This document shows positions 44,870-54,415 of a stretch of 64,000 nt of DNA, one piece after another. The notes beneath the pieces were generated by a model. That model did not search any database. It worked only from the letters and a program-made list of their open reading frames with translations, and was not told the DNA's origin. The DNA comes from Saxidomus purpurata (lineage: Eukaryota > Mollusca > Bivalvia > Venerida > Veneridae): positions 34,561,449 through 34,625,448 of the forward strand of contig JAFMSR010000003.1 in the NCBI GenBank assembly GCA_022818135.1, given 5' to 3'. Each line of letters starts with the position of its first letter. The stretch's first letter is position 1. The translations under genes and the position numbers were made by a program.

Positions 44870-45480
44870 GTAATTCCGGAGAATGCCGGAAAGTATGATC
44901 ATCGTAATGAAAATTGTACCGCATATAATGCTGTATGCACCGTGTATATAGTAGAATGGACCGAACATAATAAAAAAGAAAATGTCGTTTCCGCCATGTA
45001 TATTGCCAAATGCATTGCGTAGAATGTTTTTTATGAACAAATAAATAATAATTCACCACGTATAGAATTAATCGCAAGTACTTCATATATTTAAACATCT
45101 ATCACACCTATTGAACAACATACAACGTATAAAGGGAAAACTACTGCGTATAATCAAAATACCACCACATGTATCGAAACATTGACTGCATATAATGTCA
45201 TTTGTACTGCATATAATGTCATTTGTACTGCACATAATGTTGTATGTATTGCACATGACGTTGTTTGCACACCATATAATGGTTATTCTACTGTATATAC
45301 ACATTTTGCACTGCATATGATTAAATAACCACCACATATAACGGAAAAGGCACTGCATATCATGAAAAATGTACCATGTCAAATTAAATATGTACCTCAT
45401 ATACATGCAAACGTACTGCGTAAAATACAATACAACATGATAAGACAGTAAAGGCGTTCCATAGATATGCAATGATATTT
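44870..45480 (-). repeat. Right arm of the large imperfect palindrome
   Basis: The inverted match of 43080-43650, including CGATACATGTGGTGGT and ATACGTTGTATGTTG on the minus strand and the stretch near GCGGTACAATTTTCATTACG. The loop of about 1.2 kb holds a foldback element and no gene. Confidence 0.75.
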
Positions 45481-46330
45481 GACTGTATAGTAAAGAAATG
45501 ACGTTCATATGCTTGACAACTGGAAACTTGCAAACATTTCTCAGCTACCAAGCTGTAAGGTTAAATATTTCTTGACGTAATTCTTAGGGGTTAGCTGATT
45601 CATACATTATGGTATTAATGTCTGATACCCACATAAGTGCATAATCAATCCATGTAAACATGCTTGTTCAATGTTGAGACATTTTCAATAAGTATGTGCT
45701 TAAAATATGTGTATGTAAGTAAAAACCGAAGTAATTTATTTTCGAATATATTAGACCCTTGGTTCTTCATCCTAGATTACGTTAAGTGTCGGGTTGCCTT
45801 TTCAAATAACATTAAATCCCAAATCAATATGCTCTTAATTCTCTCCCTGATGATACTTGAAAACTGGGGTGGTTTGAGAAGTGAATGGAATTTATTGATT
45901 GGTTAACACCCTGTAAGTAATAGGATAAATTAAAGTCACCTTAACTGAACCTTTCACCAATACACTTATCAGTCCCTGCCACTCCTTAATGCCATAAATC
46001 AGAATTAGTGCTGGTATGTTGAACAGAGGCAACTTGCACTATCGTGTCTTTTATGCCGAAACTGTCTTATAGGAAACGGCGATGAAGTATCCTGGTGCCT
46101 CTTCAAAGTACATGTAAAAGATATGATTAAAATGTAATTTGTAATAATAATAATAAGTGAAAATATGTTTTTCACAAACAATACAAGATATTTTTCCATT
46201 CACTATTCAATTCCATCGTACACTCCATACTTAATACTATTAAACAAGACAGTTTTGAGAAATGTTGGATTAGAGGTTTTCATAACTGTTACTTTGGCTC
46301 CTATGTAGGTACATATGCGTTTAGAAATAT
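45480..46330. other. No gene recognised
   Basis: Spacer between the palindrome and the tRNA region; nothing is supported. Confidence 0.45.
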
Positions 46331-46332
46331 AT

Positions 46333-46394
46333 TGAAAACCAGGGTCTCGATCCCGGTTCCTTTAACATGCAAAGCGGCTTGAGCTAGATGCCCG
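46333..46394 (-). pseudogene. tRNA-Ala-like pseudogene
   Basis: The minus strand has GGGCATCTAGCTCAAG, then CGCTTTGCATG (TGC loop) and AACCGGGATCGAGACCC. The D arm and anticodon stem are shortened. It is a broken relative of the array downstream. Confidence 0.6.
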
Positions 46395-46490
46395 ATGTCA
46401 TTTTATTATAAAAAGAAAAGAAAACAAAACAAACAAGGATGTCCTAGATTCCTTTATCCCTTCTCTTATCCCTTAGACTTAACCCTTGGG

Positions 46491-46716
46491 TATTCCATAC
46501 GATTAATTATATATAGGAAATATATACGGAGGTACACGGGTATATTTTGTCTATGATGAGTGAATTTGTAAAAAAGGTTCCGTATATTGTAATATTCACT
46601 GTGTATTCCATACGATTAATTATATATAGGAAATATATACGGAGGTACACGGGTATATTTTGTCTATGATGAGTGAATTTGTAAAAAAGGTTCCGTATAT
46701 TGTAATATTCACTGTG
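46491..46716. repeat. Perfect 113-bp tandem duplication
   Basis: 46491-46603 and 46604-46716 appear identical (TATTCCATACGATTAATTAT to TGTAATATTCACTGTG). No gene or known element. Confidence 0.85.
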
Positions 46717-46861
46717 TATTTTATTACTGCTATCACACTAATATTCTTATCATGAATGATAAGGCAATACACCCAGCAACAATCTAGCACAGCGAACCTT
46801 CATATCCGTAACGAAACGGCAGTAGGTGCATATCCGACTCTAATAAAATTACACAATTATA

Positions 46862-46934
46862 ATAAAAGACCAGGATATCGATCCCGGTACCTCTCATATA
46901 CTCATATACGCTCTACCACTTGAGCTAATTCCCC
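46862..46934 (-). pseudogene. tRNA-Ala pseudogene
   Basis: 5' GGGGAATTAGCTCAAGTGGT and the T arm ACCGGGATCGATA are kept, but the anticodon arm is changed to GTATATGAGTATATG and the 3' acceptor strand no longer pairs. The first recognisable array member. Confidence 0.65.
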
Positions 46935-47202
46935 GTTAAATAATGTGCAATATTTCTTTACATAGTGACGTCATTTCCTTAAATCTGCTAGCCCACCCCA
47001 CTTCCCTGATTTTCGTCATATTTCGAACAATTCCTGATATGTTTATTCGTCATTACAAACTCTGAAAGCTTCCTCAATCAAAAGCTAAAGCTTGTAAAAG
47101 TATCAGAGATGACAAATAGCTTCAAAATAACGTTATGTGCATGCAATACTTGAGTTCGTATAATTTTGAAAAACACTCCATATATGCAGCTCAAAAAGAA
47201 TA

Positions 47203-47263
47203 TGGATAATCCGGGTATTGATCCCGGTACCTCTCACATGCTAAGCGAGCGCTCTACCACTTG
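47203..47263 (-). pseudogene. tRNA-Ala (AGC) truncated at the 5' end
   Basis: T arm and anticodon arm are intact, but the first 12 bases of the tRNA are replaced by CAACAGGCAAAACG, a sequence found as spacer at 48592 and 49912. Thus a recombination joint lies inside the tRNA. Confidence 0.75.
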
Positions 47264-47473
47264 CAACAGGCAAAACGAAAATCATAGGCCCGTTCCACGA
47301 AGACTGTGCAAAAGGCATGTTGGTGCATATTGTGCTAATGGTCAGTATAAAAATTAGATAGCTTCAAAATAACATTTTATGCATGCAATACCAAATATGC
47401 AATCATTTTGAAAAAAACATCTAATTAAGTTTTTATTGACGTATGAATCAAAATTATGTAGCTCAAAAGAATA

Positions 47474-47546
47474 TGGAGAATCCGGGTATCGATCCCGGTA
47501 CCTCTCACATGCTAAGCGAGCGCTCTACCACTTGAGCTAATTCCCC
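47474..47546 (-). tRNA. tRNA-Ala (AGC), array A
   Basis: 73 nt, full cloverleaf: GGGGAAT/ATTCTCC acceptor, loop TTAGCAT, T arm CCGGG-ATCGATA-CCCGG. Anticodon at 47511-47513. Followed by TTTT. Confidence 0.92.
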
Positions 47547-47861
47547 GTTCGATTATTCGTGCACTGGGAGGTATGGGCAATATTTCTTCACATAGTAACG
47601 TCATTTCTTCCAATCTGGTAGCCCACTCCACTTCCCTGATTTTCGTCAAATTTCGAACAATTCCCTGAAAAGTTTGATTCGTTATTCAAACTCGGAGAGC
47701 TACCTCACTCAAATTTTAAAGCTTGTAAAAGTCTCAAAGATGACAATTAGCAAAAAAAAAACAACCTTCTTTGCACTAATAAAGTTCGAATCATTTTGAA
47801 AAAAAACATCTTTTATTATCTTTTCATTGAGGTATGAATCATATGGAGCTCAAAAAGAATA

Positions 47862-47934
47862 TGGAGAATCCGGGTATCGATCCCGGTACCTCTCACATGC
47901 TAAGCGAGCGCTCTACCACTTGAGCTAATTCCCC
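47862..47934 (-). tRNA. tRNA-Ala (AGC), array B
   Basis: Identical to array A by eye. Followed by T5. Confidence 0.92.
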
Positions 47935-48244
47935 GTTCGATTGTTAAGGCACTTGGAGGTATGGTCAATATTTCTTCAAATAGTAACGTCATATCCTCAC
48001 ATCTGCTAGCCCACTCCACTTACCTGATTTAAGTCAAATTTCGAACAATTCCCTGAAAAGTTTGATTCGTTATCCAAACTCGGAGAGCAACCTCAATCAA
48101 ATCTTAAAGCTTGTAAAAGTCTCAAAGATGACAAATAGCAAAGAAAAAAAAACGTTCTATGCAATATTAAAGTTCGAATCGTTTTGAAAAACATCTTTTA
48201 TTACGTTTTCATTGACGTATGAATCATGAAGCTCAAAAAGAATA

Positions 48245-48317
48245 TGGAGAACCCGAGTATCGATCCCGCTACCTCTCACATGCAAAGCGAGAGCTCTACC
48301 ACTTGAGCTTATTCCCC
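48245..48317 (-). tRNA. tRNA-Ala (TGC), array C, diverged
   Basis: Anticodon loop TTTGCAT. Differs from the main TGC form at several positions (AAGCTC after the acceptor, GAGCTCTCGC, T stem GCGGG/CTCGG with one mismatch). Could be weak or non-functional. Confidence 0.75.
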
Positions 48318-48329
48318 GATTTCATATTG

Positions 48330-48690
48330 CCACAAAATGATACAAAACTTGAGTGTGCTAGTGTTCATACATTTAACTCTCAAACTTAATTTAGTTTCAC
48401 AAAGGTTTCAAATAATGTAATGGAACGGAGATGCACTAGTGGTGAATCTAGATATACATGTATATATGTATGTTTCGTTACAAGAATTTTCTAAAAATTC
48501 CGAATTAATGTTTATTCTTCAATTTTATTCATCATGAAATGCTTTATATAGGTATGTATACAGCATAAACTCTACAGACATCAAGCACAACAACAGGCAA
48601 AACGAAAATCATAGGCCCGTTCCACGAAGACTGTGCAAAAGGCATGTTGGTGCATATTGTGCTAATGGTCAGTATAAAAATTAGATAGCT
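48330..48690. repeat. Inserted spacer block shared by three loci
   Basis: From GCCACAAAATGATACAAAAC to GTCAGTATAAAAATTAG. Recurs at 49650-50010 and, diverged, at 52500-52860. The first two are almost identical. Confidence 0.75.
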
Positions 48691-48799
48691 TCAAAATAAC
48701 ATTCTATGCATGCAATACCAAACTTGGAATCATTTTGAAAAAACATTTAATTACGTTTTCATTGACGTATGAATCAAAATTATGTAGCTCAAAAGAATA

Positions 48800-48872
48800 T
48801 GGAGAATCCGGGTATCGATCCCGGTACCTCTCACATGCTAAGCGAGCGCTCTACCACTTGAGCTAATTCCCC
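48800..48872 (-). tRNA. tRNA-Ala (AGC), array D
   Basis: The gene body matches array A; the base just before the first G is T (plus strand CCCCATTCG instead of CCCCGTTCG), which lies outside the mature tRNA. Confidence 0.9.
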
Positions 48873-49181
48873 ATTCGATTATTCGAGCACTGGGAGGTAT
48901 GGTCAATATTTCTTCAAATAGTAACGTCATATCCTCACATCTGCTAGCCCACTCCACTTACCTGATTTAAGTCAAATTTCGAACAATTCCCTGAATAATT
49001 TGATTCGTTATTCAAACTCGGAGAGCTACCTCACTCAAATGTAAAAGCTTGTAAAAGTCTCAAAGATGACAATTAGCAAAATAAAACATTCTATGCACTA
49101 ATAAAGTTCGAATCATTTTGAAAAAACATCTTTTATTATCTTTTCATTGAGGTATGAATCATATGGAGCTCAAAAAGAATA

Positions 49182-49254
49182 TGGAGAATCCGGGTATCGA
49201 TCCCGGTACCTCTCACATGCTAAGCGAGCGCTCTACCACTTGAGCTAATTCCCC
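49182..49254 (-). tRNA. tRNA-Ala (AGC), array E
   Basis: Same as array B, including flanks; part of the duplicated ~1.32-kb block. Confidence 0.92.
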
Positions 49255-49563
49255 GTTCGATTGTTAAGGCACTTGGAGGTATGGTCAATATTTCTTCAAA
49301 TAGTAACGTCATATCCTCACATCTGCTAGCCCACTCCACTTACCTGATTTAAGTCAAATTTCGAACAATTCCCTGAAAAGTTTGATTCGTTATCCAAACT
49401 CGGAGAGCAACCTCAATCAAATCTTAAAGCTTGTAAAAGTCTCAAAGATGACAAATAGCAAAGAAAAAAAACGTTCTATGCAATATTAAAGTTCGAATCA
49501 TTTTGAAAAACATCTTTTATTACGTTTTCATTGACGTATGAATCATGAAGCTCAAAAAGAATA

Positions 49564-49636
49564 TGGAGAACCCGAGTATCGATCCCGCTACCTCTCACAT
49601 GCAAAGCGAGAGCTCTACCACTTGAGCTTATTCCCC
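49564..49636 (-). tRNA. tRNA-Ala (TGC), array F, diverged
   Basis: Carries the same unusual substitutions as array C, so it is the duplicate of that copy. Confidence 0.75.
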
Positions 49637-50118
49637 GATTTCATATTGCCACAAAATGATACAAAACTTGAGTGTGCTAGTGTTCATACATTTAACTCTC
49701 AAACTTAATTTAGTTTCACAAAGGTTTCAAATAATGTAATGGAACGGAGATGCACTAGTGGTGAATCTAGATATACATGTATATATGTATGTTTCGTTAC
49801 AAGAATTTTCTAAAAATTCCGAATTAATGTTTATTCTTCAATTTTATTCATCATGAAATGCTTTATATAGGTATGTATACAGCATAAACTCTACAGACAT
49901 CAAGCACAACAACAGGCAAAACGAAAATCATAGGCCCGTTCCACGAAGACTGTGCAAAAGGCATGTTGGTGCATATTGTGCTAATGGTCAGTATAAAAAT
50001 TAGATAGCTTCAAAATAACATTCTATGCATGCAATACCAAACTTGGAATCATTTTGAAAAAACATTTAATTACGTTTTCATTGACGTATGAATCAAAATT
50101 ATGTAGCTCAAAAGAATA

Positions 50119-50191
50119 TGGAGAATCCGGGTATCGATCCCGGTACCTCTCACATGCTAAGCGAGCGCTCTACCACTTGAGCTAATTCCCC
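50119..50191 (-). tRNA. tRNA-Ala (AGC), array G
   Basis: Consensus sequence; followed by TTTT. Duplicate of array D with a normal CCCCGTTCG flank. Confidence 0.92.
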
Positions 50192-50499
50192 GTTCGATTA
50201 TTCGAGCACTGGGAGGTATGGGCAATATTTCTTCACATAGTAACGTCATTTCTTCCAATCTGGTAGCCCACTCCACTTCCCTGATTTTCGTCAAATTTCG
50301 AACAATTCCCTGAAAGTTTGATTCGTTATTCAAACTCGGAGAGCTACCTCACTCAAATCTTAAAGCATGTAAAAGTCTCAAAGATGACAATTAGCAAAAT
50401 AAAACATTCTATGCACTAATAAAGTTCGAATCATTTTGAAAAAAACATCTTTTGTTATCTTTTCATTCAGGTATGAGTCATATGGAGCTCAAAAGAATA

Positions 50500-50572
50500 T
50501 GGAGAATCCGGGTATCGATCCCGGTACCTCTCACATGCTAAGCGAGCGCTCTACCACTTGAGCTAATTCCCC
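50500..50572 (-). tRNA. tRNA-Ala (AGC), array H
   Basis: Consensus sequence with terminator TTTT. Confidence 0.92.
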
Positions 50573-50870
50573 GTTCGATTGTTAAGGCACTGAGAGGTAT
50601 GGGCAATATTTTTTTCACATAATAACGATCTGCTAACCACTCCACTTCCCTGATTTAAGTCAAATTTCGAACAATTCCCTGAATAATTTGATTCGTTATT
50701 CAAACTCGGAGAGCTACCTCACTCAAATGTAAAAGCTTGTAAAAGTCTCAAAGATGACAAATAGCAAAGAAAAAAAAATTCTATGCAATATTAAAGTTCG
50801 AATCGTTTTGAAAAACATCTTTTATTATCTTTTCATTGACGTATGAATCATATGAAACTCAAAAAGAATA

Positions 50871-50943
50871 TGGAGAATCCGGGTATCGATCCCGGTACCT
50901 CTCACATGCAAAGCGAGCGCTCTACCACTTGAGCTAATTCCCC
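50871..50943 (-). tRNA. tRNA-Ala (TGC), array I
   Basis: Differs from the AGC form only in the loop (TTTGCAT for TTAGCAT): one base separates the two isoacceptors. Stems are intact. Confidence 0.92.
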
Positions 50944-51255
50944 GTTCGATTTTCCGTGCACTCGGGGGTATGGGCAATATTTTTTCACATAGTAACGTCA
51001 TTTCTTCCAATCTGGTAGCCCACTCCACTTCCCTGATTTTCGTCAAATTTCGAACAATTCCCTGAAAAGTTTGATTCGTTATTCAAACTCGGAGAGCTAC
51101 CTCACTCAAATCTTAAAGCTTGTAAAAGTCTCAAAGATGACAAATAGCAAAGAAAAAAAACATTCTATGTACTAGTAAAGTTCGAATCATTTTGAAAAAA
51201 CATCTTTTATTATCTTTTCATTGAGGTATGAATCATACGGAGCTCAAAAAGAATA

Positions 51256-51328
51256 TGGAGAATCCGGGTATCGATCCCGGTACCTCTCACATGCTAAGCG
51301 AGCGCTCTACCACTTGAGCTAATTCCCC
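51256..51328 (-). tRNA. tRNA-Ala (AGC), array J
   Basis: Consensus sequence with a T5 terminator. Confidence 0.92.
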
Positions 51329-51635
51329 GTTCGATTATTCGTGCACTGGGAGGTATGGGCAATAACTTTTTTCAAATAGTAACGTCATTTCCTCACATCT
51401 GCTAGCCCACTCCACTTCCCTGATTTAAGTCAAATTTCGAACAATTCCCTGAATAATTTGATTCGTTATTCAAACTCTGAAAGCTTCCTCAATCAAATGT
51501 TAAAGCTTGTAACAGTCTCTAAGATGACAAAAAGATTCAAAATAACATTCTATGCATGCAATACTAAAGTTTTGAAAAAACATCTTTTATTATCTTTTCA
51601 TTGACGTATGAATCATATGAAACTCAAAAAGAATA

Positions 51636-51708
51636 TGGAGAATCCGGGTATCGATCCCGGTACCTGTCACATGCAAAGCGAGCGCTCTACCACTTGAGCT
51701 AATTCCCC
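51636..51708 (-). tRNA. tRNA-Ala (TGC), array K
   Basis: As array I except one change (GTGAC for GTGAG) that breaks the outer pair of the anticodon stem. The flanks match array I closely. Confidence 0.85.
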
Positions 51709-52020
51709 GTTCGATTTTCCGTGCACTCGGGGGTATGGGCAATATTTTTTCACATAGTAACGTCATTTCTTCCAATCTGGTAGCCCACTCCACTTCCCTG
51801 ATTTTCGTCAAATTTCGAACAATTCCCTGAAAAGTTTGATTCGTTATTCAAACTCGGAGAGCTACCTCACTCAAATCTTAAAGCTTGTAAAAGTCTCAAA
51901 GATGACAAATAGCAAAGAAAAAAAACATTCTATGTACTAGTAAAGTTCGAATCATTTTGAAAAAACATCTTTTGTTATCTTTTCATTCAGGTATGAATCA
52001 TACGGAGCTCAAAAAGAATA

Positions 52021-52093
52021 TGGAGAATCCGGGTATCGATCCCGGTACCTCTCACATGCTAAGCGAGCGCTCTACCACTTGAGCTAATTCCCC
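52021..52093 (-). tRNA. tRNA-Ala (AGC), array L
   Basis: Consensus sequence with a T5 terminator. The 5' flank beyond 52098 no longer matches the array, so this is the last regular unit. Confidence 0.92.
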
Positions 52094-52409
52094 GTTCCAA
52101 ATTTCTTTATAATAACGAATCTAGTGAGCAGTAGCATGTGCACTCGCATAGTAACGCCATTCCCTCACATCTGCTAGACTCAACTTCTAAGAATTTCGTC
52201 TCCCTCAATATTTCTATTCACTAATACAAAGAAAATTTACTAGATGCACCTACCTCAAGCTGCAAAATAGCTTAATAATGCCACAAAGAAGATCTATACT
52301 TTCAACATTACGTTCTAAGTAATAATGGTTCTTTAAGAAATTTTAAAAGGTTTTAAAAAACAGTATACTTCTGCAAAAGCGTAGGACACATAGCTGAAAA
52401 ACATTTTAA

Positions 52410-52482
52410 TGGAGAATCGGGGTATCGATCCCGTTACCTCTCACGTGCAAAGCGAGCGCTATACCACTTGAGCTAATTCCCC
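52410..52482 (-). tRNA. tRNA-Ala (TGC), array M, diverged
   Basis: Loop TTTGCAC; D arm GGTATAGCG; T stem ACGGG/CCCCG with two mismatches. The outermost, probably oldest copy; may be a pseudogene. Confidence 0.65.
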
Positions 52483-52499
52483 GATGTGAACTTATTATA

Positions 52500-53500
52500 A
52501 AAAGAATACTTGAAACTTGATTGTGCTAGGTTTCACACATTTACCCACAGTTCAGATTTAGAAATTGTTATCAAATGGAAATGCACGGGTTAATCTTGTC
52601 AAAGATACGAATGTTATGAAACAACAAGATTCTGAATACTTATGGTTTTTTTTTTTTTTCAATTATATTTTATTCATCATAAGATTCTTTATATATCAGC
52701 TAAAATAAAGAAATCTACAGACACTTCCAAGCACAGCACTAAACAACAACGAAATTTGCGCGAAAACCATGGGCCCATCCCATAGAGGTACAACAAAAAT
52801 CATGTACATGTAGGTGAATACCGTGCTTATGATCAGGATAAAAAGTGGAATGGTTAGTTCTATATACACATAAAGCTAATTCCCGATATGTACGACCAAG
52901 TAGACATACAACTTTATAGTCTTTATCGGAGATACTACATTTGTATATATTATATTGCATCCCTCCTAAGACTAAAATAAAGTAAATAATAAAACCAAGA
53001 GGTTTCGTGATACGTCCATATATTAGTGTTGGCGTCAATGAATTTTTTTTATATCTAGATGGCACATCGAACAGGATGACCTTTGAGTGTAAATATACCT
53101 TGCACGGTGGACTTGATATCATTGTTTTTCCGATACGAAATATTCTGTCACGGAATAAGTCGGCAAAAATAGCGGGTCTCTCTGTTTTCAAAATTTTGTC
53201 AAAGCGGAATATAAATAAAGAATTTACTTTATCGTTGTGACATATTTTACTTATCTGAAAAACAAATATTTTCCAAACCTATCTTATCTCGATCTTATCA
53301 TATATAATCTCATTGTGTTTCTTTCATTCTTACATTGGTATTTAGGGTACTATTAGCCTGGTAGTAGTCCTATATAATTTATCTTCGTATCTTTCGTTAT
53401 TATCTTTGCCAGGAATGAGTGCGTAAAACATGAATTTGTACATGTTTTATTGATACGATATTATTTACATTTATTTATTTACAAGTTGCACATGAATAGT
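52500..53500. other. Diverged spacer copy, then no gene recognised
   Basis: 52500-52860 is a diverged copy of the 48330 spacer block. The remainder up to the gap is AT-rich without supportable features; the 150-codon frame at 52739-53191 shows no domain. Confidence 0.45.
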
Positions 53501-54000
53501 NNNNNNNNNNNNNNNNNNNNNNNNNNNNNNNNNNNNNNNNNNNNNNNNNNNNNNNNNNNNNNNNNNNNNNNNNNNNNNNNNNNNNNNNNNNNNNNNNNNN
53601 NNNNNNNNNNNNNNNNNNNNNNNNNNNNNNNNNNNNNNNNNNNNNNNNNNNNNNNNNNNNNNNNNNNNNNNNNNNNNNNNNNNNNNNNNNNNNNNNNNNN
53701 NNNNNNNNNNNNNNNNNNNNNNNNNNNNNNNNNNNNNNNNNNNNNNNNNNNNNNNNNNNNNNNNNNNNNNNNNNNNNNNNNNNNNNNNNNNNNNNNNNNN
53801 NNNNNNNNNNNNNNNNNNNNNNNNNNNNNNNNNNNNNNNNNNNNNNNNNNNNNNNNNNNNNNNNNNNNNNNNNNNNNNNNNNNNNNNNNNNNNNNNNNNN
53901 NNNNNNNNNNNNNNNNNNNNNNNNNNNNNNNNNNNNNNNNNNNNNNNNNNNNNNNNNNNNNNNNNNNNNNNNNNNNNNNNNNNNNNNNNNNNNNNNNNNN
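53501..54000. other. Assembly gap, 500 N
   Basis: Exactly 500 N. A tandem repeat starts right after it, so the gap probably lies in repeated sequence. Confidence 0.99.
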
Positions 54001-54415
54001 TATCTGGCAGTTCATAGGTTTTGTGAAACCTGTTAAAACTATAGAGCAGACAAGATTAATTCACCTGTTCGAACTCAAGAGCTGAGAAGCCTAATTTCAC
54101 CATTTTTTGGATAATTCAAGGGCCATAATCCAAAAGTGCCTAGTTGATTTTGCTGGTTATCGAACCTGGCCTAGACATTATGCCCACAAATATTTTCACT
54201 TAGTTTGGTGAAGATCAGATGAAAACTGTTTGACTTGGTGAGCGGACAAGGTTAATTTGGCCAATTTTGCATAATTCAAGGGTCATAACCTGTAAGTGCC
54301 TGGTTATCAAACTTGGCCTAGATATTAAACCCACAAACATGTTCAGCAAGTTTGGTGAAGATCAGAAGAAAACTGTTTGACTTTGAGAGCGGACAAAGAG
54401 TGGACGCTGCCATCT
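54001..54415. repeat. Tandem repeat, ~147-bp period, partly in the gap
   Basis: GTTTGGTGAAGATCAGA(T/A)GAAAACTG occurs at about 54203 and 54350, 147 bp apart. A diverged third unit precedes it (GAGCAGACAAGATTAATTC near 54043 against GAGCGGACAAGGTTAATTT near 54240). AATTCAAGGG(C/T)CATAA repeats too. A dispersed animal repeat; the name is unknown to me. Confidence 0.65.

Larger units (their letters stand above)
46862..52482 (-). repeat. tRNA-Ala array, ~382-bp period
   Basis: Thirteen intact-looking tRNA-Ala genes, all on the minus strand. Start-to-start distances are 388, 383, 555, 382, 382, 555, 381, 371, 385, 380, 385 and 389. The two 555 spacings contain an extra ~173 bp of different spacer. 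Spacers share TTCGAACAATTCCCTGA, GCTTGTAAAAGTCTCAAAGA and similar blocks. Each gene is followed by a T4 or T5 run within 12 bases, a pol III terminator. The B-C-D unit (47862 to 48872) repeats as E-F-G (49182 to 50191), so a ~1.32-kb block was duplicated recently. Confidence 0.92.

Noticed and set aside
43205..45508. Cys-rich repeat protein with IICS units on both strands
   Set aside because: The similarity of the two frames comes from the inverted DNA repeat; units vary in length, there is no start context and no splice structure.
50825..51811. Two nearly identical 73-codon frames
   Set aside because: They run across tRNA-Ala genes and spacers of the array on the same strand; not proteins.
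46862..52482. CRISPR-like array (regular repeats and spacers)
   Set aside because: The repeats are 73-nt tRNA genes with a conserved cloverleaf, spacers are themselves repeated, and the genome is eukaryotic.
52739..53191. 150-codon minus-strand frame
   Set aside because: Overlaps the diverged spacer block; no domain, no splice signals, and the related copies near 48.6 and 49.9 kb are not open.
53450..54085. Long frames across the second N run
   Set aside because: Artefacts of translating N.
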